A stretch of DNA of 64,000 nucleotides from Drechmeria coniospora (Eukaryota > Ascomycota > Sordariomycetes > Hypocreales > Ophiocordycipitaceae). Shown piece by piece: positions 10,341-21,634 of the stretch. Location: the NCBI RefSeq assembly GCF_001625195.1, contig NC_054391.1, positions 434,001 through 498,000 on the forward strand, given 5' to 3'. The stretch's first letter is position 1, and the number at the start of each line of letters is the position of its first letter. The notes beneath the pieces were generated by a model. The model worked only from the letters and a program-made list of their open reading frames with translations. It made no database searches and was not told where the DNA came from. Both the position numbers and the translations under genes were made by a program.

Positions 10341-13300
10341 TCATCGACACTCGTCGCGTCCTGCCCTCCAATGTCGGCGCGTCCCTCGAGGGTCCCATCG
10401 GCCGCATTCGCTTCCGTGACTGCTGCGGCGGCAATCAGGCTGCGCTCCAGGCCCATTGGCGTGGAAAAGGTCTCCGACGACACCCATCCAGCTCCGGCGG
10501 CCCTCGAGCGCTGCCGTAACGCTGCTCGCCCATCGGTCGACGGCGGCACCGTCGGTCCCGTTCACCTGCCACGCCCCTCGAAGGTTCCAATCGCCAGGGT
10601 TGCGTGGCGACCGTTGAAAAGTGCCTCTCCTGGTTGACCACCCGCCAACCATGGCAGAGCGGTCGTGCAGCAGCCGGCCCTGGGCGTCGAAACGGTCTGG
10701 CAGGACCTCGACCTCGTCTTCGGCGCTGGCGTCGCCGGCGTGGACAACGGGGCGGTCGGAGGAAGGGTCGGAGGACCGTCGATGGTGGAAGCTGGGTCGA
10801 GCGCGGGCATCGACGTCGACGACATGGCCTCCATCCTCGGCGGCAGCCGCTTGCTCGCGTCGATGCCGATCCATGGTCCGGGAACTCTTGGGGGAGAGAG
10901 GAATGAAGGAGACAGACTTGGAAACCGAGGGGTCGCCTTGCCAGGGGACATCATGATGCGCGTGGCCGTGGCTCACACCTGCACGGGTCAGCCCCAGTTA
11001 CGTGCCGCTGATTCAGCCAACAGTACGGCTCAACGCACCCTCCGCGGCATCTCGGTGGCTTTGATTTCGGAAATGTTCACTCACATGGGTTGGCGGAAGG
11101 TTGCCGTGGGGTAGCGGTCCCCCGAGCGGCGGCGGTCCCGGAAGCGGCGGTCCCGGCGGTCCCGTGACAGGATACCCACCACCGAATCCCGACTCGGATG
11201 CCGTAGGGGGACCTGGCGGCGGCGGCGGCGGCGGAACGTATCCGGTGTAGTCTTGCGGCACGTACGGCTGGTACTCTCGCGGCGGGATCCCGGCGGGATC
11301 CGAGTACGGCCCATGGCCGGGTCCGGCGGGGGTCGAGGGGTAGGGTGGATAGTAGGCGCCTCCGGAGGCGGTCGGGGGCGAATTCGCGCGGTGGCCGTGG
11401 CGATGGTCGTAGTAGGCTCCGTCGTCCCGTCTCCGCTCGTCGTGGTCTGCCGTCCGTGTTAGCTCTTCCGGCGCACTCATCATCGGGGCTGGCTGGGGCC
11501 TCGTACGTCTTCGATCGTCGTCGCTCCTTCGTTCGGCGCTTCTCCCGTCGTCCCTCTCCCGCGATCGCCTCTCCCTCGAACGTCTCGCCCGCTTTTCCTC
11601 GTCTTTTCTGTCCTTGAACTCCTTGATGCCAAAGGCGGCCGCTCCGGCGGCGGCAATGTCCCGCAACCGGCTCCTGCTCCTCTTCCGTCCCTCGTCCGAA
11701 CGCGACGAGGAAGCGGAGCGGTGGCGGCGGGGGCGACGACGCGGCGACCGGCCGTCGTCGGCCTCGACCTCGTAGGGCCGATCCTGCGGCGGCAGAGGTT
11801 CGTTTCCGTACTCAACGAGGCCTAGCTCAGGATCAGCCCTGGTAGGTGAGGGAGGGGATCTGGCCATGGACCTGTTCCGGCTCCGGCTCCGGCTCCGACT
11901 TGGGCTCCGTTCGACGCCCCGGCTCGCGCTCCGGTCCCTGCTGAAAGCCCGGCTCCTCGAGCGACGGCCGTGGTGGTGGTGGCGGCCGTCGTCGCTGACG
12001 CTGCGGTCGCGCTCGGCCTCCTTCTTGTCCCTGTGGTCCTTCCACATCTTCTTGGCGACGCCGGCGGCGACGGCGACGCCACCGACCTCGGCGGCGCGGC
12101 GGAGGACGGACTTGCTGCGGGAGCGGCTGCGGCGGCGAGACGACGACCTCGACTTGGACTTGTCGTGGAAGTGCTTGATGATGCCGGCCGTCGCGGCCGT
12201 GCCGAGGGCGGCCTTGGCGATGGTCGAGAGGCTGCGCCTGCGGCTGCTCGGACGGGAACGGCCGGGGCGGGAACGCGAGCGAGAGTAGTGGTCGTGATCG
12301 TGGTCGTGATCGTGGTCGTGGTCGTCCCCGGAGTGGTAGCCACCGCGGGTGCGGCTCCGTCCGCGGGCGGCCTCCTCCCGGTCGACCTTGTTGGCCTCGT
12401 AAAACTTGGCGGCGCCGGCGGCGGCGAGGGCGACGGCGGCGAGGCCGAGGCCCTTTTTCAACCTCGAATGATGATCGGGCGACTCGCGACCGTCACGGTA
12501 GCGGTCCTCGTAGGCGCTGTGAGCGCGGCGAAGGGCCTCGGTGCCGAGGGCGCCGAGGGCGGCGCCGGCGACGACCTTGCGTCCGCGGTTCTCGGGCAAA
12601 TCGCCGTACTCGTCGCGGCGGCTCGACATGAGGGCCGTGATGCCGGCGCCGGCGAGGGCGCCCTCGGCGAGCTGCAGCCGGTGGTCGTACGGACTCTCGC
12701 TGCGGTCGCGACGGACGACGCGTCGACGGACGTAGTAGCTGTCGTCGTCGTCGCTGTAGTCGTCCCTGCGGTGGCGGCGCTCGTAGCGGGACACGACGTG
12801 GTCGCGGTCTCCCCTGTACGGGCCCAGGTCCTTGCGTTCGTGGCGGTAGTAGTACTCCTCGTCGTACGGGTCCCCGCGCCGGACGATGTCGGTGCGGTCC
12901 TGCTCCCTGTCGCGGACGACGACGAGGCCGGGCTGCTGCCTCGGCAGGACGATGGGCGCCGGCGGGGGAGCCTCCTGGACGATGATGCGCTGCGGTTCCT
13001 GCGCCTGCTGGCGAATGATGACGGGCGCCGGGGGCGGGTCGGGCTGGACGTAGTATTCGGTCTCCTTGCGGTAGCGTTCGACCTCGTGGCCGTGGTCGTC
13101 GTCGAAGCGCTCCTCGACCCTCTTCTGCACCTTTTTCTCCACCTTCCTGTCCGCCTTCTTGGCCGGCTTGAAGCCGTAGTTGGTCCGCCGGTCCCAGTCG
13201 GAATCGCCCTCGTAGACGGTGATGCGCTGTCCGTCGCCGGCGTAGGGCTCAAAGGCCGACCGCGAACGCATGGCCGGCGAGTCTAAATCACCCGAGGTGC

Positions 13301-13466
13301 GGGCGGAGAAGCGGGAACGACGGTCATCGTCGAGCTCGTACCTGTCGGCTCGGCCACCGGGCGTGACCTTGTAGCGGGTGACGGTGGTGCTCCTGTAACG
13401 GTCGGCCTCATCGTCGCTGTCGTCGCGGTCCCTGTAGACGCGCGGTCCCCTGTAGGCATCGCCCAT
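10341..13466 (-). CDS. DUF3824-family low-complexity protein (one inferred intron)
   Basis: Exon 1 runs 13,466-11,081 and exon 2 runs 10,978-10,341, joined across a 102-nt intron (11,080-10,979) with branch-like GCTGACC and acceptor GTGCAG, giving about 1,007 residues. The N-terminal half is Arg/Asp/Tyr-rich. The middle alternates basic-acidic stretches with short Ala/Gly helices (ALAGAGITAL, AALGALGTEAL, GLAAVALAAAGAAK), a hallmark of DUF3824 proteins. A Pro/Gly-rich segment follows. Exon 2 encodes SVSFIPLSPKSSRTM and EVLPDRFDAQGRLL followed by a Trp-rich tail, which I recall as the usual end of this family. Without the intron the frame stops at 11,013 and loses that tail. A stronger-looking donor (GTGAGT at 11,084) puts exon 2 out of frame, so the exact donor needs RNA evidence. 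The last about 35 residues are also uncertain. Function unknown. Confidence 0.7.
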
Positions 13467-13529
13467 GGCGGCGCCGGACAGGGTGGACGGAAATGTGCAG
13501 CGAGCGAGCGGCCGAAGACGAGCTGCGGG

Positions 13530-14090
13530 GAAGTTACGGTCGACGGGTCTCGAGCGGGTGGGAGGAAGCAGGCAGACGAGGTGGTGTGATGTTTCGACGG
13601 GTCACCGCCGTGCGTTGTCGAGGCGCTGCGGGGAAGATGTGGTGGACGGGTCGAGCGAGCAGGAGGAAGCCAGCAGATGAGGTGACGAGACGTATCGAGC
13701 GGTCGACGGGTCAAGCAAGCAGGAGGAAACCGCCAGACGAGGTGGTGAAATGTTTCGAGTCGTCGCCGCCGTGCGTTGTCGAGGCGCTGCGGGGAAGATG
13801 TGGTGGACGGGTCGAGCGAGCAGGAGGAAGCCAGCAGTTGAGGTGACGAGACGTTTCGAGCGGTCGACGGGTCAAGCAAGCAGGAGGAAGCCGGCAGACG
13901 AGGTGACGAGGCGGTTCGAGCGGTCGACGGGTCAAGCAAGCAGGAGGAAGCCGGCAGACGAGGTGAGGGGGAGTTGTTTCGAGTCGTTCGCCGCCGTGCG
14001 TTGTCGAGGTGCTGCGGGGAAGATGTGGTCGACGAGTCGAGCGAGCAGGAGGAAGCCAGCAGACGGGGTGATGAGGCGTTTCGAGCGGTC
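13530..14090. repeat. Minisatellite upstream of the DUF3824 gene
   Basis: Eight or so imperfect units of about 60-65 bp with the core GACGGGTCAAGCAAGCAGGAGG, then AAGCCGGCAGACGAGGTGACGAG and TTCGAGCGGTC. Longer blocks containing GTCGCCGCCGTGCGTTGTCG and GGGGAAGATGTGG recur three times. It starts 64 bp upstream of the ATG, so copy number could affect the promoter or 5' UTR. Confidence 0.85.
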
Positions 14091-16141
14091 GATTTTCGTG
14101 GTGCTGCTGGCTGTTGCTGGCATTGATGGATGATGATGGTGATGAAAATGGCTGGGGTGAAGAGTTTTTGGGGGAGGCTGGGATGGGTTGGGACTGAATT
14201 TCGAGGGCGCTTACTGCGAGGCAGGCAACCCTTCGAGCCCGACGGGTCGCCTTGGGCCGTCAGCGGGGTCTGCTGCTCCCGCGGCCGTCCCGGTCACGAC
14301 ACGACAGGACGATGACGAGTGACACGGCCAACGAGCGACTGACTGGTGAACGGGGGTCGTCGGTGGGGAGGGGGGGGGGGAGGGGATCCCAGGCGGCTGA
14401 CGGATGATGTAAACAATGGTGACGAATGGTGAGGAAATTTGCCAGCACGGAGCACCAGCCACGCACACCGCTGGGTACCGGTACGTGGTGGGGTGGCGCA
14501 CCCTGTTAGGATACCCCGCTGCGTGTACCTCGCCCCATGTACCGGCACACTCGGCAGACCACCAGCGGTACTTGACGTGCGGCCGCGCGCAAGGTACATT
14601 GCCAACGCGAAGCTATCGTCATGGACCGTCCTCGACGTTGCGAGTACCTCTTGTTCCGCTTGTGGCGAGGCACTGCTGCTCGTGGGTGGTCATCTGCACC
14701 CGCCTCGACACCCCGTGATCAGGCTGAACGCCAGGCTGTACGGACCAAGTGTCTCAGCCTCCATCCACTTCCATTCCTTTTCTTTTCTTTCTCTTGCCCT
14801 TACCTTTTCGCCATCCTTTGCTTGCCTTGGCTTTGCTCGCCTTGGCTTTGCTCGCCTTGGCTTTGCTCGCCCCCTTTGCTCGCCCACCAGGATACCCTTG
14901 GCATCATTGGTTCCGTCGTGGCCACATCGGCAAGCGTGTCATCGGCAAGTCATCAGCGTGCATGCACCCATCATGCCATTGTCTTACCGCGTCGGCAAAC
15001 GCCTTTGTGCTGGCGTGCTCACCAAGGGGCATCCCGGAGCCGCCCATGGGGAGGCCGAGTCGAGCCAAGCGACGGTCGGCGTGCATCGAGATGGGATGGT
15101 GGTCGGCCTTTTCTTCCGTTGGTCACGTGCCGGAGACGAGGCGGACGCAGCTGCTCCTCGTCACTCACTGCCAACATGTCCATCTCGAGGTCCTGCTTGG
15201 ACGACTCGCTGTTCCCCATTCTCTAGACACACGGCTCACGTTGGACGTTCGGTTCGGCCCGCGTCCTCGATGGTTGTGAATTCTCCGTGCTAGCACTAGT
15301 CGCGGCGCGGCGCGTCGAAGTCTGCCGCGAATGCACATTCCTTACAGTGCGTGTAGCAGGTTTGGGAGGAGTTTTAGTGTTTCCCGTGCACTGGGGAATG
15401 CTGGTGACGTTCAAGTTTCAGGGGCTCACCTGACCGCTTACCTAAGCACCTAGTAGGTGCCTAACACGCCGCCATGACGCGCGAATCGATGTCGACGTCA
15501 CCACAAACCCTGCCTCGGTGCTAGGCCTCTGAAACACACCGTCATGTCCATCGTGGCACTCTGATCTGCTGCTACGTGGAACAAAAACGGCATTGGTGCC
15601 TCCTGATGCCTCCTATGCCGGCAGTGCGGTGAAATAGCATTGCGTGATTATTAATTACCTGCTCCGTACCGGGAGTGGCACTAGGTGTACATTCCAGCAC
15701 GGCTGACGCAAGTGTCCTTGGCTCCTTGCAAGTACTTGGACATCCTTTGGGGTAGGCGTAGGGAGTTTACTTGTACCGAGAAAGTACCTACTTGGTACTC
15801 GTTATCGCCAAATACGCAACGCAACTCGTTCTTGTTCGTCTGTTGCCATGTCTATCCGCTAGCCCATACCTGCTCGGTACCTTTTTCGGCGGTACGCTCT
15901 ACTGCGAGCGTATCTGCGAGTCGTACACGTACTTGCACCCATAATACTCGGTATCGTAAGTACTGTATGGACGTGTGACTTGCAGACCGCCGAGTGCTGA
16001 TGGTGGTCATGTGACGTCGTCCTCCAGCGCAGCTTCTCACGACCGCCATGGCTCGTCGTCCCTTTTCCTGCCTCGCCATCCCTTTTCCTACCTCGCCATC
16101 CAACCGCAAAGGACCTGCGTGCCGCCCTCTCGCGTCTCCTC
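14091..16141. other. Gene-free intergenic region of about 2 kb
   Basis: No supported gene. The overlapping plus frames at 14,439-15,293 and 14,621-15,226 lack domains and run through a 15-bp tandem repeat (TTGGCTTTGCTCGCC, three full copies plus flanking partial copies, about 14,825-14,885). From 15,640 the sequence is again GTAC-rich. A direct repeat containing CCCTTTTCCT and CCTCGCCATCC lies at 16,055-16,102, just upstream of the amidohydrolase start; its CT-rich character would suit a promoter. Confidence 0.5.
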
Positions 16142-17293
16142 ATGGCGTCCCCTTGTCGAACCAAACTCGCCATCAAAAACGTCCGGGTCTTTGACGGCCA
16201 CGGGCTTACCGAGCCGACGACGGTCGTCATCGAGGATGGCCTCATCGTCACCGATGCCGCCGACGCCGACGAGCTCGACGGCCGCAACGGCGTCCTCCTC
16301 CCCGGCCTCATAGACAGCCACGTCCACCTTGGGTCCGAGAAGCACCTGCGGCTCCTCGCCGACTGGGGCGTCACGACGGCCCTGGGCATGGGCGAGTGGT
16401 GGCCCGAGAAGCTGCCGGCGCTGCGCAACCGTGCCGGTCTCACCGACATCCGCAGCGCCTGCCTGCCGGCGACGACGCCGGGGAGCCTGCACAGCAAGAT
16501 GCTGCCCATCCCTCGCCACGCCACGGTGTCCCGGCCGCGGGATGCGGCGCCTTTCGTGCGGCAGAGGCTCGCCGAGGGCGCCGACTACATCAAGCTCATC
16601 GCCGACCAGCCCGGCCCCGACCAGGCGACGCTCGACGCGCTCGTTTCGGCCGCCCACGAAGGCGGAAAGGTGGTCGTCGCCCACGCCTTGACCTTTGCCC
16701 CCTTTGCCATGGCCCTCGCGGCGGGCGCCGACTTTATCACCCACCTGCCGCGCGACAAGGCCCTCGACGACGACGCCGTCGGCCGCATGCTCGAGGGCAA
16801 GCCGACCGTCTCCATCCCGACGCTGACCATGATGGGACGCGTCTGCACACCGCTGCCCCGGAGCGCCGTGGTGCGCCTCCTGCTTCAACCATCGCTGCTT
16901 TGGACGGTGGTCAAGGCGCGCCGCCATCTTCTCGGCCGCGAGTCGGTCGACAACTGCACGGCATCGCTGAGACGCCTCCACGGCGCCGGCGTGCCCATCC
17001 TCGCGGGCACCGACTCCAACGAGGAGGCGGACTCGCCCTTTCAGATCCCACACGGCGAGTCACTGCACCGAGAGATGGAGCTGCTCGTCGAGGCGGGCAT
17101 GTCGACGCTCGACGTCTTGCGTTCGGCCACGTGCCTGCCCGCGCGGCACTTTGGCCTCACCGATCGCGGCGCCGTCGAGGCCGGGAAGCGGGCGGATCTG
17201 GTGCTGCTCCGCGACGACCCCCTCGAGGACATCAAGGCCACGCGCTCCATCGAGCGGGTCTGGTGCGCGGGCGTCGAGCGGATCCGGTCCTGA
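16142..17293 (+). CDS. Metal-dependent amidohydrolase (imidazolonepropionase-like subgroup)
   Basis: A single exon of 383 residues; the ATG at 16,142 precedes a standard composite-domain strand (KLAIKNVRVFDG). The visible metal and active-site set is His60 and His62 (SHVHLG), Lys151 in DYIKLIAD, His181 (VVAHALT), His201 (FITHLP) and Asp291 (LAGTDSN). That is the canonical order for the TIM-barrel amidohydrolase superfamily with a bridging lysine. The end (EAGKRADLVLL followed by DDPLEDI) is the C-terminal small-domain strand typical of the family. There is no signal peptide or membrane segment, so a cytosolic hydrolase is expected. The substrate is not predictable: family members cleave cyclic amides, dipeptides, N-acyl amino acids and mycotoxin amides. 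No cluster neighbours hint at a pathway. Confidence 0.88.
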   Translation: MASPCRTKLAIKNVRVFDGHGLTEPTTVVIEDGLIVTDAADADELDGRNGVLLPGLIDSHVHLGSEKHLRLLADWGVTTALGMGEWWPEKLPALRNRAGLTDIRSACLPATTPGSLHSKMLPIPRHATVSRPRDAAPFVRQRLAEGADYIKLIADQPGPDQATLDALVSAAHEGGKVVVAHALTFAPFAMALAAGADFITHLPRDKALDDDAVGRMLEGKPTVSIPTLTMMGRVCTPLPRSAVVRLLLQPSLLWTVVKARRHLLGRESVDNCTASLRRLHGAGVPILAGTDSNEEADSPFQIPHGESLHREMELLVEAGMSTLDVLRSATCLPARHFGLTDRGAVEAGKRADLVLLRDDPLEDIKATRSIERVWCAGVERIRS

Positions 17294-17367
17294 GGCGGCC
17301 GGAGGCGAGCCCGGCGACGCGACGGGGACGCGACGGGGACGCGACGGCGACGCAACCGATGGGCACG

Positions 17368-17616
17368 GTCGATTTGGACGTTCCGACCACGTTCATCCGG
17401 AGGACGGCATGGTTGGCCACCCGGCGGCCGCGCCGCCACCGACGGCACATTTCCGGCGGCCGCGTGGCCTCCCGCGCGTGACCTGGCCGCATGGTCGATT
17501 TGAACGTTCCAATCTCGTTCATCCGGAGGACGGCACGGTTGGCCACCTGGCGGCCGCGCCGTCGACGGCACATTTCCGGCGGCCGCGTCGCCCCCGCGCG
17601 TGACCTGGCCGCATGG
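17368..17616. repeat. 125-bp tandem duplication
   Basis: Two adjacent units (17,368-17,492 and 17,493-17,616) share GGTCGATTTG, CGTTCATCCGGAGGACGGCA, GGTTGGCCAC, GGCACATTTCCGGCGGCCGC and GCGCGTGACCTGGCCGCATGG, differing at scattered positions. They lie between the amidohydrolase and the membrane-protein gene. The remaining gene-free sequence (17,617-17,989) shows nothing else. Confidence 0.9.
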
Positions 17617-17989
17617 TCCAGGCCAGGCCGTCGACGAAACACTACGCCAAAGCAGGACGAGGCGACGGCGAGGGAAGCGAATCGGCGGATGGAGGTTCGC
17701 CAGAGGCTCGCATTTGGGCCCACGACGAGGAATTGGACGCTCACGCCTAGGCCGCACGGCATGACATTCACGGCTCGTTGCAAACGGAGCGTCGACGCTG
17801 TCCATGATTTCAAGTTCGTTTGCTTCGTCGTGTACAAAACGCCGTCGGAGACGACGGATGACTGGGTATCGTGGCGAGGACGCCGGACCTCGCCAGCATC
17901 GGTCGCGCGCGCACAACGGCCCCGCGGGCCACGCGGCGCACGCACGCGCCCTCGCCGAGGTGGGCGAGCGGAAGGGGGGCTCGGCGACA

Positions 17990-18966
17990 TCACCGCTTCA
18001 CGAGGGCCGCGTGGCACTCGGTCCCGATGTTGGGCTCCTTGAGATCCTTGACGCCCTGGGGCGTCTTCAGGTAGCAGTCGCCGGGGGCGCCGCCGGCGAG
18101 GGCGTTTTCCTGGACGCTCCAGAGCGGGATGAAGGAGACGGCGCCGCAGGTGGTCTTGGTCGAGGCGTTGTGGAAGTTCCAGGAGGCGCAGGCGGACATG
18201 CAGCCGTTGAAGTCGGAGGCGAAGAGGGAGTAGAAGGGGGTGCCGACGGCGTCCTTGTTGCAGTACTTGACCAAGGTCTCATTGTTGAAGACTGGCGAGA
18301 CGTAAGCCGAGGAGGAGGAGGAGGAGGAGGAGGAGGAGGAGGAGGAGGAGGAGGAGGAGGAGGAGGAGGAGGAGGAGGAGGAGGAGGCTCGCGTACATGG
18401 TGGCTGAAAGGTCTCGCCCGTCGTTCCCTTCGGATCGTCGGTGCAGCCGCGGGTGACGTTGGCCCAGCTTGGGAGGCCCTCCTGGGGCGTCACGGACAGC
18501 TTGAGCCGCTCGAAGCGTGCGTTTGCGTCGTTTAGTTGGCCCACGAGGATGCCTGCGCCAGCGGCGAGGCCCACGACGGCGGCGGCCAGGACGGCGATGA
18601 CGACGGAGAGGAGGAAGACGAGGGAGCCGCAGCCGCAGAGGGTCCGGGGGCGTTGCCTCTCCGAGGGTGACCAGCCGGCGGCGACGGGGCCGGCGACGGG
18701 CTGCTCGCTGTAGCCGGGGGCGAGGCCGCGGTGGTCGTAGCCGACGGCGGGCTCCCGCGACGCTTCCTGCAGCAGCAGCGGCGGCGGCGGCGGCGGCGTC
18801 GGCCGGTAGACTTCCGGGAGGTGCTGATGGGGCGCCACCTCGGGCAGATCACTGGGCACCAGCAGATGGCTGGTTTTCTTGCCGACCCTGTCAGCGACGG
18901 ACGGGCGGGACCGAGGACCGGCGTGAGCGGGCGATGCGCGGCGCAGGCACTTACTTTTTCCGACAT
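17990..18966 (-). CDS. Type II membrane protein with poly-Ser stalk and PAN-like Cys-rich domain (one intron)
   Basis: I read exon 1 at 18,966-18,955 (four codons, MSEK) and exon 2 at 18,877-17,990, joined across a 77-nt intron (18,954-18,878). The donor is a perfect GTAAGT and a CTGAC branch motif lies about 15 nt before the AAG acceptor. The product has 299 residues: a Pro-rich cytosolic N-terminus, one transmembrane helix (about 88-115), a short stalk, 26 consecutive serines (169-194), then a domain of about 105 residues with cysteines patterned as in fungal PAN/apple-like ectodomains (KYCNKD, NGCMSACASWN, TTCGAVSF, GDCYLK, TECHA). A nearer AG (18,888) would shift the frame and stop early. 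The product is probably a surface protein anchored by its N-terminal helix with the PAN-like domain outside; the ligand is unknown. Confidence 0.8.
18309..18387. repeat. (GAG)26 microsatellite coding for poly-Ser
   Basis: 79 bases of uninterrupted GAG, read as TCC serine codons on the minus strand inside the PAN-like membrane protein. Such a pure triplet tract should vary in length in frame. Confidence 0.95.
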
Positions 18967-19810
18967 GGCGAGGACGAGCAGACTCGGCGGGCGACGGCGA
19001 CGATGGGTGCGGCGCGCGGCCGCCGTCGAGACGAGCCGGCCTACTTAAGAGGGAAAGGATGACAGGCGTTTCTGCGGGCGGCCGTCAACTCCCGGCCGCT
19101 CGGTGCCGAGACCGCGGCCGTCGGCGTCGCAGTCGGCGGGGCTGCTGCCTGTCGTCGGTGGCATCAGATACGGGCCTGCCCAGCACTTGCACATGCAAGT
19201 ACCTGGCACTTGCACGGGCGGAAGTACTCATGCGGTGCTTTTTACGGTGCGCTACCTTGGAGTACTTGGATTCCGCGTGCCGCCGCGCCAAGGTACGGGT
19301 GACAAAGTGGGCGCCGTGTAAGAGGCCATGTCACGCACCTGCACGTGCAAGTAGATGCAAGTACTCCAGCAGGTGCCAGTACCTTTTCGGTACGCGTGCC
19401 ACCATTGCGTGCAAGTACATACGTGTTCTGCACACCAACGGCACGGAGCCATGATGCCTGTCATGCCACTTGCGTGCTCACGAGTACTGAGTACTTGCAA
19501 ATACTCGAGTGCATGCATGCACCCACATGTACTGTGTACCTATATGTACGGAGTACTAAGTATGTATGTATAACAACTATTACTATACTGTAAGCACGTG
19601 CAGTAACAATGGTATGGGGGACGGAGTACTTTGCCCGATACCTGCTAGGTACCCTTGGTGGAAGTATCTCGTTCGAGCACCAGCCGCTCGGCGCGAGTAC
19701 CGTACAAGCAGTCGTGGGGCTTGCGGATACTTGACGCTGCTCGTGGCGAACCTCGCTGAATACTTGACACCCAAGTACTGCCGAGTACCAGCCGTAGATG
19801 TCTGGCACTC
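18967..19810. other. Intergenic region, GTAC-rich from about 19,180
   Basis: The first 100 bp would be the promoter and 5' leader of the membrane-protein gene. From about 19,180 the sequence is dense in GTACTTG and CAAGTAC words, as in the first 2 kb of the window. No supported gene. Confidence 0.5.
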
Positions 19811-20090
19811 ATGCACATCTGTACTTGTGCACGTCTGTACTTGTGCGCGTCGGTGTACTGGAATTACTTGCACTTGTGCACGTCGGTGCACTGTAATTAC
19901 TTGTACTTGTGCACGTCAGTGTCTGTAATCACTTGTACTTGTGCACGTCAGTGTACCGTAATCCCTTGTACTTGTGCTCGTCAGTGTCTGTAATCCCTTG
20001 TACTTGTGCACGTCAGTGTACTGTACTGCGATTACTTGTACTTGTGCACGTCAGTGTACTGTAATTGCTTGTACTCGCACACCTCCGGTA
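19811..20090. repeat. Minisatellite, unit about 30-35 bp
   Basis: About eight imperfect units built from TTACTTGTACTTGTGCACGT, CAGTGTACTG and TAAT. Unit length fluctuates because TACTG blocks are gained or lost. Adjacent units abut with no unique spacers, so it is not CRISPR. Confidence 0.88.
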
Positions 20091-21499
20091 CTTGCACTCC
20101 GTTCCAGAACGCTGCAACGGTGCCGTGCAGGACGGAGCAATCCATGCAGACGCAGGCCTGCTTGGCTGCGCCGCGCTCACCACCGTACAATGCCCGCGTC
20201 GCCATGCTCACGCGTACTCGCTCGCATGTGCCGCAGGCGAGGAGGCGCGCGACCCCGGGCCGGGACCGCGCCGCCCCGCCTTCGCTGCGGATTCCTCGCC
20301 ACCTTTGGCCGCGGAGCGCAGAGTGCTGATTCGCCGGCTGTCTCCGGTCTCCGACGGCGTCGGAACCAGCAGCAACGGGTGGCCCGCATGGTGATTACTC
20401 CGCGGTTGTACATGTCCTCGCCCGCTCGTACCCCGCACTGCCCATGTAAGTGCTGCAAGTACATGTACATGCACGGAACCAGGACAGACGGTGCTGCAAG
20501 TACAGCACTTGTACTCTTTACGTGAGGCGCAGATGCTGCACTCCGCACTCCGCACTCCGTACCCCTGCTTATTTACCTGCATGTGCTCGATGGCATGTTG
20601 ATCGGAGACACGGCAGCAGAGACTCCCTTTGAAAGGATCGCGGGCGACGGCGCGATGGCCAATTGCCTGCTGGAGCTGGTTGGCGGACAAGTACCGCCGC
20701 CGGGCGCGGGCGCACGTGCTGCCGACGGTGCTTGTACACCCACGTACACGGTACCTGGCTCGCCGGCGCTGTACATTGCGTCCCGTCCGTGTACTTGCAC
20801 GGCGACGCTCGGAGCCCGGCGGCGCTCGGCGAGGGAGGCATGGACCGACGGCCGACACCCGCGCGGCGACTGATGGATGGAGGGATGGATGGATGGAGGA
20901 GGGATGGATGGAGGAGGGATGGATGGAGGGATGTACTGTATGCATGGATTGATGGATGGACGGATTGACGGATGCGACGCGCGAGCTGCCGTCAAGGTAC
21001 CAGGTCCGGTCGACGGGGGGTCCCTGATTTCCCCCCCACCCGTGCTCCGTGCTCCGCACTCCCCGCGCATGCACGTGCTTGTACTTGCACTTGCTTGCTT
21101 GGGACGCTTCCGTCCGCCGCCTCCGTCCCCGCCGCCTCCGTCCCCGCCGCCCCGCCGCCCCGCCGCTCCGGCGCGCGCGCTGCACCCCGCCCTACGTACT
21201 CACCTTGCCAGCTTGCTTGTGTAAGCAAGTACTTGGTTGTATCAAGTACTTGCTGTACTGTACATGTACTTGTGCTTGCACTGTAGGCAAGTGTACAAGC
21301 ATTACATGCACCACGGAGGCGCACTGCACAGGAGAACACGTGCTTCCGTGCACATGAAGCGCCGTACAAGTGCTCACATGCGAGCAGTACGATTAAAGTC
21401 ATTCAAATGCAGAATATACGTCGAAATACACGAGTGCCTGCGCAAAGGACGTACATGTGTGCATATACTGTTCGTGCGCGACATAAACTGTACAAGTAC
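20091..21499. other. Gene-free region with simple repeats
   Basis: No supported gene. A GGATGGATGGAGGA low-complexity patch spans about 20,870-20,960, and a CCGCCTCCGTCC patch about 21,115-21,170. GTAC-containing words are frequent throughout. Long frames across it translate simple repeats (for example poly-Ile/His/Pro/Ser) and are not genes. Confidence 0.5.
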
Positions 21500-21634
21500 T
21501 CAAGGACAGTGCGGAGTACAAGGACAGTGCGGAGTACAAGTACAGTGCGGAGTACAGGTACAGTGCGGAGTACAAGTACAGTGCAGAGTACAAGTACGGT
21601 GCAGAGTACAAGCGCGAGCACGGAGTACAAGTGG
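21500..21634. repeat. 18-bp minisatellite
   Basis: Seven copies of an 18-bp unit, consensus AGTACAAGTACAGTGCGG. The unit is rich in GTAC words, linking it to the other minisatellites of this window. Confidence 0.9.

Noticed and set aside
10145..10549. Asp/His/Lys-rich minus-strand frame
   Set aside because: Product of a GTCGTG simple repeat. It could only matter if it is an alternative tail of the DUF3824 gene, which needs transcript evidence.
11970..13286. Plus-strand open frame of 438 codons
   Set aside because: Antisense to the DUF3824 coding exon, with Val/Ala/Gly-rich translation only.
14439..15293. Plus-strand frame of 284 codons
   Set aside because: Passes through a 15-bp tandem repeat, overlaps other equally open frames and has no recognisable domain.
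19811..20090. CRISPR-like regular repeats
   Set aside because: Fungal context, adjacent units without unique spacers, and no cas genes; it is a minisatellite.
20208..21185. Minus-strand frame of 325 codons
   Set aside because: Built from simple repeats (Ile-His-Pro-Ser runs) in a gene-free spacer.
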